Assembly (NCBI RefSeq): GCF_001294465.1
Contig: NZ_LGAA01000010.1
Span: 124,001-188,000 of the forward strand
Origin: Moellerella wisconsensis ATCC 35017
Lineage (GTDB): Bacteria; Pseudomonadota; Gammaproteobacteria; Enterobacterales; Enterobacteriaceae
Direction of reading: 5' to 3'
Length of the DNA stretch: 64,000 nucleotides
Part shown: positions 57,430 through 64,000 of the stretch, one piece after another
Layout of the letters: the number at the start of each line of letters is the position of its first letter
How positions within the stretch are numbered: position 1 is the first letter of the stretch
Program-made: the position numbers and the translations under genes
The notes under the pieces: generated by a model
What the model saw: the letters and a program-made list of their open reading frames with translations, nothing else
The model's database searches: none
Told to the model about the DNA's origin: nothing

Positions 57430-58506
57430 ATGTCTAAGATTTTTGATTTCGTAAAACCAGGTGTAATTACTGGCGATGATGTTCAGAAAGTTTTCGCAGT
57501 TGCTAAGGAAAATAATTTTGCCCTGCCAGCTGTTAACTGTGTTGGTACAGATTCTATCAATGCGGTAATGGAAGCGGCTGCAAAAGTACGTTCGCCAGTT
57601 ATTGTTCAGTTCTCTAATGGTGGTGCAGCATTTATCGCCGGTAAAGGTCTGAAAGCAGAAGGTCAACAAGCTGCAGTTCTCGGTGCAATTTCTGGTGCTC
57701 ATCATGTGCATCAAATGGCTGAATACTACGGTGTCCCTGTTATCCTGCATACTGACCATTGTGCACGCAAATTGCTGCCTTGGATTGATGGCTTACTGGA
57801 TGCTGGCGAAAAACATTACGCTAAAACGGGTAAACCACTGTTCTCTTCTCACATGATTGATCTATCAGAAGAATCACTGGAAGAAAATATCGCGACTTGT
57901 GCTAAATATCTTGCGCGCATGGCGAAAATCGATATGACTCTGGAAATCGAGCTGGGTTGCACTGGTGGTGAAGAAGACGGTGTTGATAACAGCGGTATGG
58001 ATAGCTCAGCGCTATACACTCAGCCAGAAGACGTTGCATACGCTTACGAAAAACTGAATGCAGTTAGCCCACGTTTCACTATCGCAGCATCTTTCGGTAA
58101 CGTACACGGTGTTTATAAACCAGGTAACGTACAGTTAACGCCAAAAATTCTGCGTAACTCTCAAGACTTTGTTTCTGAAAAATTTAATCTGCCACACAAC
58201 AGCCTAAATTTCGTGTTCCATGGCGGTTCAGGTTCTACAGCAGAAGAAATAAAAGAAGCAGTAGGTTACGGTGTGGTTAAAATGAATATCGATACTGATA
58301 CCCAATGGGCCACTTGGGAAGGTATCCTGAATTACTACAAAAAGAATGAAGGTTATTTACAAGCTCAGCTGGGTAATCCAGAAGGTGCTGATAAACCAAA
58401 CAAAAAATACTATGATCCACGTGCTTGGTTACGTAAAGCTCAGGATTCTATGGTTGTTCGTTTGGAACAAGCATTTAAAGAGCTTAACAGCGTAGATGTA
58501 CTGTAA
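57430..58506 (+). CDS. fbaA: fructose-bisphosphate aldolase, class II
   Basis: This 358-residue zinc aldolase (E. coli FbaA 359) cleaves fructose 1,6-bisphosphate. The active-site histidines lie in LGAISGAHHVHQMAEYYGVPVILHTDHCARKLLPW; LEIELGCTGGEEDGVDNSGMD, GNVHGVYKPGNVQLTP and FVFHGGSGSTAEEI are conserved. One residue is missing relative to E. coli in the KGLKAEGQQAAVLG loop. The start at 57430 (MSKIFDFVKPGVITGDDV) is chosen by homology. It is the last gene of epd-pgk-fbaA, followed by a terminator. Confidence 0.97.
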   Translation: MSKIFDFVKPGVITGDDVQKVFAVAKENNFALPAVNCVGTDSINAVMEAAAKVRSPVIVQFSNGGAAFIAGKGLKAEGQQAAVLGAISGAHHVHQMAEYYGVPVILHTDHCARKLLPWIDGLLDAGEKHYAKTGKPLFSSHMIDLSEESLEENIATCAKYLARMAKIDMTLEIELGCTGGEEDGVDNSGMDSSALYTQPEDVAYAYEKLNAVSPRFTIAASFGNVHGVYKPGNVQLTPKILRNSQDFVSEKFNLPHNSLNFVFHGGSGSTAEEIKEAVGYGVVKMNIDTDTQWATWEGILNYYKKNEGYLQAQLGNPEGADKPNKKYYDPRAWLRKAQDSMVVRLEQAFKELNSVDVL

Positions 58507-58574
58507 GTTATTCTTTTATAAAACAAACAATCGTGTTGTCACTCTGAATAAGTAACAATTATTGTTGTTGATAT

Positions 58575-58607
58575 AAGCCCTCGGCAGTGATCTGTCGGGG
58601 GTTTTTT
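58575..58607 (+). terminator. intrinsic terminator after fbaA
   Basis: The arms AAGCCCTCGGCAG and CTGTCGGGGGTTT (with G-U pairs) are separated by 4 nt and followed by TTT. Confidence 0.85.
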
Positions 58608-58620
58608 AGTATTAATCGAC

Positions 58621-58659
58621 GCTATATATCGGGGCTATATTTCAGCGCTATATTTTGAT
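58621..58659. repeat. three 13-bp tandem repeats downstream of fbaA
   Basis: The units GCTATATATCGGG, GCTATATTTCAGC and GCTATATTTTGAT follow head to tail at 58621, 58634 and 58647. They share the first seven bases GCTATAT exactly. The array lies between the terminators of fbaA and hpaC. Confidence 0.6.
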
Positions 58660-58692
58660 TTTGCTAATGCACTGGTACTAAGCTTCGGTGCT

Positions 58693-58716
58693 AAAAAAGC
58701 GCCTATTAAGGCGCTT
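58693..58716 (-). terminator. intrinsic terminator after hpaC
   Basis: The 8-bp arms AAGCGCCT and AGGCGCTT are separated by 4 nt, and the minus strand continues TTTTAGC. It lies about 30 bp past the hpaC stop and ends the hpa transcript. Confidence 0.8.
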
Positions 58717-58748
58717 ATAAAGTAAGATGTTGGCTATAGTGATGTAGA

Positions 58749-59267
58749 TTATATGGCAACTTGCAGCTGTTGATGTATAACCGGATGGAATTTTCGTTTA
58801 AAGTAAATTAACCCATGCCCTTCATCTCGCACAATAATTTGTTTCATCTCAACCAAATAAACATAGTGAGTCCCAACTTCTTGTACTTGGGTAATTTCAC
58901 CTTCAAGATTGGCCAGTGCTTCTTTTAGCAAGGGTTGATTGAGAATACCTTGGCTCCAAATGTCCCAACTAAAGCGTTCTTCCATACTGGTGCCAGTCAT
59001 TCCGGCAAAGTGGCAAGCCATTTCTTCTTGTTGATGATTAAGAATATTGACACACAGGCGGCCATTTTCCTGAAACACCGCATTCATGCTGCTATTGCGA
59101 TTAATACATACCATTAATGTCGGTGGTGTATCAGTTACAGAGCAGACTGCTGTTGCGGTGATACCGCAGCAACCTGCATCCCCGTCGGTAGTGACAATAT
59201 TCACCGCTGCCGATAGGCTCGACATAGCATCTCTAAAACGCAGACGATGTTCGTTTTCTAGGGACAT
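58749..59267 (-). CDS. hpaC: 4-hydroxyphenylacetate 3-monooxygenase, flavin reductase component
   Basis: This 172-residue NADH:FAD oxidoreductase (E. coli W HpaC 170) supplies reduced FAD to HpaB. It is a flavin-reductase-like (FMN-binding split-barrel) protein. Conserved parts include RDAMSSLSAAVNIVTTDGDAGCCGITATAVCSVTDTPPTLMVCINRNSSM, VNILNHQQEEMACHFAG and THYVYLVEM. It lies 20 bp downstream of hpaB and is the last gene of the cluster. Confidence 0.94.
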   Translation of the reverse strand: MSLENEHRLRFRDAMSSLSAAVNIVTTDGDAGCCGITATAVCSVTDTPPTLMVCINRNSSMNAVFQENGRLCVNILNHQQEEMACHFAGMTGTSMEERFSWDIWSQGILNQPLLKEALANLEGEITQVQEVGTHYVYLVEMKQIIVRDEGHGLIYFKRKFHPVIHQQLQVAI

Positions 59268-59287
59268 TTTTGGCCTCCTGCTGCTAA

Positions 59288-60850
59288 TTATTTAAGCAGC
59301 GAATCTAACATGTTAATATCGTTATTATTGTGTAGATGCGGTCGAGTCCAGCCATGCTGATCGTAATCAGATAGGCAACGGTCAACCATATCGGTCATTG
59401 CTTTCATATTTCCTGAGCCATAAGCATGACGTAAGCATTGCAGGCGAATTTCATCCTGGCTACCCGCATAGTTTATTTCATATAGCTCATGGCGCCCGCC
59501 GAATTCACTGCCTATCGCATCCCACATTAATTTCAAAACTTTAATTCGTTCAACGTGATCCATGCCATTTGAGCCGCGAACATATTTAGCCAGGTATTTA
59601 TCAATCTCCGGATTATTCATATCGCGTACACTTGATGGTAAATAAATCAGACCACTAGCGACGTTACTTTCAATAATATTCTTAATTTTGGTGTAGGCCA
59701 TTGGTGCCATTACGCGGTATGTCTGAATCGCTTGGGTATCTGGTAAATAAGAGCCGCCTTCCCATTGCTGCGCTTCTGAACACATAGCATCGCTCAATGA
59801 CCAAAATAAGTTACGCCATGCGACGACTTCGCCTAACGATGCTTGTACACCGCGGAAATCGATAACGCCAGTGCACTCTAAGCTTTTTTGCAATAGCCCG
59901 GTGATGAAGTCTAACTTTACCGCCAAGCGTACACAGGCTTGCAGTGGGAATAAGCGAGCAAATCCCCCTTGAACTGCCCAGTTTCTCGCCCGATCAAAAT
60001 CACGATAAATCAGGACATTTTCCCATGGTATCAGCACATGATCCATTACCAGTATCGCGTCATTCTCGTCGAAACGGCTAGAAAGTGGGTAATCAAATGG
60101 TGCTCCCGTAGCGCCAGCGACTAATTCATAGGATGCTCGCGAGATTAATTTAACCCCGTCAGCATCCATAGGTGCCACAAACATGAGGGCAAAATCAGGA
60201 TTATCGCCCATCACTTGCGCTGAGCCAAAACCGATAAAATTATAGTGAGTCAGTGCCGAGTTAGTGGCGACTACTTTTGCGCCGCTGACGATAATACCTG
60301 CATCTGTTTCTTTTTCCAGTTTGATATAAACGTCTTTTACTTCATCCGCGGATTTATGGCGATCGATAGGGGGGTTAACGATAGCGTGGTTGAAGTACAG
60401 TCCGCTCTCTTGAATGCGTTTATACCAAGTGCGCGCATTATCCGCAAATTGACCATAATATTCAGGATTAGCCCCTAAAACGCTGGCGAATGCCGCCTTA
60501 TAATCGGGAGTGCGTCCCATCCATCCGTAGCTTTGGCGTGACCAGTCGGCGATCGCGTCACGTTGTTGGCGCAATTCGTCTTTTCCTGTCGCATAGCGGA
60601 AGAATTTGTGGGTATAACCGCCGTTGCCGGTATCAGTATTCCAGCAGAGTGAATTGTGTGTTTTTTCATCATGAAGTGCATCATATAATTGCCCTATCGA
60701 CGCTGCTGAATTACGAAAAGCTGGGTGGGTAGTGACATCTTTAACTCGCTCACCATAAATATAAATCTCACGACCATCTTGGAGGCTCTTCAGATATTCC
60801 TGACTATTAAAAGGGCGTTTAGCATCGGAACGAAAATCTTCTGGCTTCAT
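59288..60850 (-). CDS. hpaB: 4-hydroxyphenylacetate 3-monooxygenase, oxygenase component
   Basis: This 520-residue FADH2-dependent hydroxylase (E. coli W HpaB 520) converts 4-hydroxyphenylacetate to 3,4-dihydroxyphenylacetate. Identity with the E. coli enzyme is very high: SLQDGREIYIYGERVKDVTTHPAFRN, WSRQSYGWMGRTPDYKAAF, NPPIDRHKSADEVKDVYIKLEKETDAGIIVSGAKVVATNSALTHYN and the C-terminal PHLHNNNDINMLDSLLK. The ATG at 60850 (MKPEDF) follows GAGGTAGAC; the frame is open to 60883 but the extra residues are not homologous. It is separated from hpaA by an unusually long 553 bp. Confidence 0.96.
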   Translation of the reverse strand: MKPEDFRSDAKRPFNSQEYLKSLQDGREIYIYGERVKDVTTHPAFRNSAASIGQLYDALHDEKTHNSLCWNTDTGNGGYTHKFFRYATGKDELRQQRDAIADWSRQSYGWMGRTPDYKAAFASVLGANPEYYGQFADNARTWYKRIQESGLYFNHAIVNPPIDRHKSADEVKDVYIKLEKETDAGIIVSGAKVVATNSALTHYNFIGFGSAQVMGDNPDFALMFVAPMDADGVKLISRASYELVAGATGAPFDYPLSSRFDENDAILVMDHVLIPWENVLIYRDFDRARNWAVQGGFARLFPLQACVRLAVKLDFITGLLQKSLECTGVIDFRGVQASLGEVVAWRNLFWSLSDAMCSEAQQWEGGSYLPDTQAIQTYRVMAPMAYTKIKNIIESNVASGLIYLPSSVRDMNNPEIDKYLAKYVRGSNGMDHVERIKVLKLMWDAIGSEFGGRHELYEINYAGSQDEIRLQCLRHAYGSGNMKAMTDMVDRCLSDYDQHGWTRPHLHNNNDINMLDSLLK

Positions 60851-61403
60851 GTCTACCTCGTTATCGGAAAGCATATTAGGCAATAATGACCAATATTAAA
60901 TGTTAAATTTATGTTTGTTTTATGTGTCACCATTGAAGCGTCTTTTCTTGAGAGAGAACAGAGATTTTACAGAGGATAACCGGTACTTTTCGTTGGAAGT
61001 GATTATTTGTTATGGAATTGTGATCTGCAATATACTTTTATAATAATAAATTAATTTTACATTATTTTATTGTTTTTATTCATACGGATAGAGTTGTTTT
61101 ATAATTATACCACCCATGATGGGAAGTGATATTTTTAATATTGAATATCACTATTTGTGATTTTGTTAGCCAGTATTAATGTAGATTAAAATAAAATAAC
61201 AAAGAATTAAAATGTTTTTAATTTGTAAAATTATAATTAATTAGATAAATCAGAAACTCCGCACTGATAAGAAAACGGGTTAGCAAATAATTGTTTATAG
61301 AGACGATAAAATTATAATAAAAGAAAAAATCGATGAGGAAAATAGGGCGCTAACGGGTAGCCTCAAATTAGAGAGGAGACATCAGTTATAGAGGAGACAT
61401 CAG
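60851..61403. other. gap between hpaB and hpaA
   Basis: This 553-bp very AT-rich gap lies between two minus-strand genes. It must hold the hpaBC promoter and probably HpaA or CRP binding sites; a weak dyad ATCAC-TATTT-GTGAT lies at 61147-61161. An 18-bp direct repeat starts at 61372 and runs into the hpaA stop. No ORF. Confidence 0.55.
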
Positions 61404-61407
61404 TTAT
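61372..61407. repeat. perfect 18-bp direct repeat across the hpaA stop codon
   Basis: AGAGGAGACATCAGTTAT occurs twice head to tail (61372-61389 and 61390-61407). The second copy overlaps the hpaA stop codon (61404-61406, read on the minus strand). It looks like a recent slippage or duplication event. Confidence 0.85.
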
Positions 61408-62309
61408 AATGACGGAGAATGAAGATTATTATCTCGCCATACGCTGGGTGAGCTGCCGACAGAACGATTAAAAAAGCGGGCGAAATATGCCGGATCTTTA
61501 AACCCGAGCCGATAGGCGATTTCAAATACAGGGCTATCGCTGAACAATAATAAACGCTTAGCCTCGCGTAATATACGGTCTAAAATCAATCGCTTAGGTG
61601 GTCGATTGGCAAATCTGCGACACATATCTTTTAAGCGAGATTCAGTAATGCCTAATTTATCGGCGTATTCTGGTACCGATAAATGCTGGTGATAATGATG
61701 GTCAATAAGCTGGTTAAATCTTTGAAATAACTTAAGTTCACCTCGCATTCCACAAATATGGTGATCATCGAGCGGAATGCTGCGAAGTAAAAAAGTAAAC
61801 ATCGCTTGTGCAAGGTTCGAGAGTGCTTGATCGCGGCCAGCATATTGATGGGATGATTCTCTTTCAATCAATGCCCAATAGTGATTAAAAGTAGCTAAAT
61901 CAGCCGGTTTATCAGCCACAGATAAGCAAATAGCTGGAATATCGATAATATCAGGCTGGGTAGGATACAGCGAATGTAACAATGGCGAGATCAGTTCCTG
62001 ACGTACTGTGAGCACGTAGCCGTCGGTATCTTCCTGAGTAAAAAAAGTATGGGGTACCGAGGGCGGAGTCAAAATAAATAACGGTGCTTGAACAGAATAA
62101 CGCTGCTCATCAAGCTGTAAAGTGATATGCCCAGTGACTAAATAATGCAGTTGGAAAAACCCATCATGACGATGGGCTTGCATATCACGACCAAAAAAAG
62201 CCGCCATTTTACCGAATGTCTGATAATGAACGTCATCAGTGCCCTGAGTTTCGTCATAATCTTTACTGATATCAATGTTGGTGATTGTCGATAAAGAAAC
62301 ATCAGACAT
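61404..62309 (-). CDS. hpaA: 4-hydroxyphenylacetate catabolism regulator HpaA (AraC family)
   Basis: This protein of about 301 residues resembles E. coli HpaA, the AraC/XylS-type activator of hpaBC. The N-terminal cupin sensor includes VHYQTFGKMAAFFGRDMQAHRHDGFFQLHYLVTGHITLQLD and LTPPSVPHTFFTQEDTDGYVLTVRQ. The C-terminal double helix-turn-helix has VPEYADKLGITESRLKDMCRRFANRPPKRLI and FEIAYRLGFKDPAYFARFFNRSVGSSPSVWR. GGAG precedes the ATG at 62309 (MSDVSL); the upstream in-frame ATG at 62324 contains that sequence and lacks its own. It is 37 bp downstream of hpaX. Confidence 0.92.
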   Translation of the reverse strand: MSDVSLSTITNIDISKDYDETQGTDDVHYQTFGKMAAFFGRDMQAHRHDGFFQLHYLVTGHITLQLDEQRYSVQAPLFILTPPSVPHTFFTQEDTDGYVLTVRQELISPLLHSLYPTQPDIIDIPAICLSVADKPADLATFNHYWALIERESSHQYAGRDQALSNLAQAMFTFLLRSIPLDDHHICGMRGELKLFQRFNQLIDHHYHQHLSVPEYADKLGITESRLKDMCRRFANRPPKRLILDRILREAKRLLLFSDSPVFEIAYRLGFKDPAYFARFFNRSVGSSPSVWRDNNLHSPSL

Positions 62310-62346
62310 AACGCAGGACTCCATGGATAATAACGATCAATCTTCG

Positions 62347-63717
62347 CTAAGGTGTTGCTCTTGGGCGTGAGCTTTTCATCGGGATGAATAGCACAATTAT
62401 AGCCCCAACAACCAATAGCCCTGCGACAAAATACAGCCCTGAGTTAAAGCTGCCGGTAGTATCTTTAAACCAACCTATTAATAATGGGCTAACGGCGGAG
62501 CCAATATTACCGGTTGCATTGATAACCGCAATACCTACAGCACGGGCGCGCAGGCTAATGGATTGATCTGGCGTAGTCCAAAAGACAGCCATTGCCGTAA
62601 ATGAGCCTGTCGATGCCATGATAATACCGAGCAACTGCACAAGTGGATGACTGGTAAGTGATGCAAGGATCCAACCTGCGGCCGCGAATAAGAACGGCAA
62701 AGCGGTATGCATTTTTCGTTCTTGTAATCGGTCAGAGCGTCGACTCCAATAGATCATACCAAAGATAGTACAGAATTGAGGTATGGCGGTGAGCAAGCCA
62801 ATCATGGCGTTACTGCTGCCCTGATTAAAGCTTTGCATTATCTGTGGTGTCCAGATATTAATTGCGCTCAATGTATTGGTTAAACAAAAATAGGCCACGG
62901 TATACATTAAGATTGCAGGAGTGAATATTTCTTTCCATAAGCTGGTGGTTTGTAATGCGCTCTGGCTTTTAGCCCCGTGAGGCTGAACTAATTGCAGATT
63001 ATCTTGCTCCATCATCTCTTTGAGGCAGGCTTTATCCTCTGAAGTCAGCCACTTGGCTTTTGATGGAGAATCATCAAGATAAAACCAAACTAATACGCCC
63101 AATAATACCGATGGAAAGCCTTCTAGCAAGAATAGCCATTGCCAGCCATGTAAGTTAAGTATTCCATCCATTTCGAGAATATAGCCCGAAGCTAAAGAGC
63201 CAAAAGCCATAGTGACCGGCATTGCAACCATAAATAATGCGTTGGCGCGAGCTCGGAAATAGGCGGGAAACCAGTAGGTGAGATAAACTAAAATGCCGGG
63301 CAAGAAACCCGCTTCGGCGATACCGACCAGCATGCGCAAAATATATAAACTGGTAGGGCCGGTTGCGAACATGGTGGCAGTGGAGGCAAATCCCCACAGC
63401 ACCATAATGGTGGCAATCCAACGGCGAGCGCCCACAATCCCAAGCATAATATTACTAGGAATACCGAAAATAACGTAAGTGACATAAAATAGGGTTGCGG
63501 CTAAGCCAAACATCGTGGATGAAAGGCCGAGATCTTTACCCATGGTTAAACCTGCAAAGCCAATATTAATGCGATCTAAAAATGAGAAAATAAATAGAAC
63601 AAATAAAAATACAATTAAACGACGAAACAGTTTTTTTATTACTCGTTGTTGAGGTTCAGTTAAATTTTTATGTTGGTCTGCGGGATTGCTCGCCGTAATA
63701 TCCGCGGTATTTTTCAT
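62347..63717 (-). CDS. hpaX: 4-hydroxyphenylacetate permease (MFS)
   Basis: This 456-residue MFS transporter of the anion:cation symporter type (E. coli HpaX 458) takes up 4-hydroxyphenylacetate. It has 12 predicted transmembrane helices. Family features include FLDRINIGFAGLTMGKDLGLSSTMFGLAATLFYVTY near residue 47, IPSNIMLGIVGARRWIATIMVLWGF, and RMLVGIAEAGFLPGILVYLTYWFP near residue 128. The order hpaX-hpaA-hpaB-hpaC on the minus strand matches E. coli, where hpaI and the meta-cleavage genes precede hpaX. Confidence 0.92.
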   Translation of the reverse strand: MKNTADITASNPADQHKNLTEPQQRVIKKLFRRLIVFLFVLFIFSFLDRINIGFAGLTMGKDLGLSSTMFGLAATLFYVTYVIFGIPSNIMLGIVGARRWIATIMVLWGFASTATMFATGPTSLYILRMLVGIAEAGFLPGILVYLTYWFPAYFRARANALFMVAMPVTMAFGSLASGYILEMDGILNLHGWQWLFLLEGFPSVLLGVLVWFYLDDSPSKAKWLTSEDKACLKEMMEQDNLQLVQPHGAKSQSALQTTSLWKEIFTPAILMYTVAYFCLTNTLSAINIWTPQIMQSFNQGSSNAMIGLLTAIPQFCTIFGMIYWSRRSDRLQERKMHTALPFLFAAAGWILASLTSHPLVQLLGIIMASTGSFTAMAVFWTTPDQSISLRARAVGIAVINATGNIGSAVSPLLIGWFKDTTGSFNSGLYFVAGLLVVGAIIVLFIPMKSSRPRATP

Positions 63718-64000
63718 TATTATTCTCTCATTTATAGGTATAAGAGGCTATTAGGCAGATAACGTGCATCTGCCCAGTTGGCTATTCCGACTGATTTTAT
63801 ACGCGAGGTTTATTATTCTTTAACCATTTAATTATAAACAGTTTAATTCTTATTCTGATTATTTTTGATGGTTTATAAGCACCAATAAACGCTGAAATAA
63901 ATCAGGCATATATTTCATCGGTATATTTTATTTATAATAATTTTTAAAATTTAATATTTTTTTATATATGACTTTATCTATAGTGAGTTAATTATTAATA
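63718..64000. other. right edge of window, upstream of hpaX
   Basis: 283 bp of very AT-rich DNA without an ORF or an obvious hairpin. It may contain an hpaX promoter, or it may separate hpaX from further hpa genes outside the window. Confidence 0.5.

Overview
This window is chromosomal DNA from a gammaproteobacterium of the order Enterobacterales. Nearly every gene is a close full-length match to the Escherichia coli protein, and long stretches keep E. coli gene order. By eye the DNA is AT-rich, with long AT-rich gaps between genes. Several details resemble the Morganellaceae (Providencia, Proteus, Photorhabdus, Xenorhabdus, Moellerella and relatives): the AT bias, a YmoA-like Hha, and a tandem set of PAS-LuxR regulators. 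The genus is an inference and cannot be fixed from the sequence alone. No insertion sequence, prophage, integrase or CRISPR array was found.

Layout. (1) 1-10.6 kb: ribH (3' end)-nusB-thiL-pgpA on the plus strand; dxs, ispA and xseB on the minus strand; thiI on plus; yajL and panE on minus; yajQ on plus. This block makes riboflavin, thiamine, pantothenate and isoprenoid precursors. (2) 10.7-20.8 kb, all minus: yajR, the cyoABCDE cytochrome bo3 oxidase operon, a Tsx/OmpK-type outer-membrane channel, ampG and yajG. (3) 21.2-31.8 kb, all plus: bolA, tig, clpP-clpX, lon, hupB, ppiD and ybaV, the proteostasis block, with a clear heat-shock promoter before lon and a probable one before clpP. (4) 32-43.6 kb: fadM, queC, decR, mdlA-mdlB, glnK-amtB with a sigma-54/NtrC-type control region, tesB, ybaY, 4.5S RNA (ffs), hha and tomB. 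(5) 44.2-48.9 kb: mltD, gloB, yafS, rnhA, dnaQ, tRNA-Asp and an Ner/SfsB-like regulator; this order comes from a different part of the E. coli map. (6) 49.2-52.1 kb: the accessory part, a run of four PAS-LuxR-type regulators on the minus strand, three intact and one frameshifted. (7) 52.7-58.5 kb: tkt, epd, pgk and fbaA, central carbon metabolism, with a Cra-like operator before epd. (8) 58.7-63.7 kb: hpaC, hpaB, hpaA and hpaX, uptake and first hydroxylation of 4-hydroxyphenylacetate; ring-cleavage genes would lie beyond the right edge if present.

Most of the window is conserved housekeeping DNA. The less ordinary material is the PAS-LuxR array with its broken member, four separate degenerate short tandem repeat arrays (unit 11-15 bp) in gaps near bolA/tig, clpP, tkt and fbaA, a perfect 18-bp palindrome at the queC ribosome-binding site, and two very short ORFs with strong Shine-Dalgarno sequences (before glnK and between ffs and hha). 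I found no convincing evidence of a wholly new multi-gene system. Family assignments rest on recalled E. coli sequences and motifs, not on database searches.
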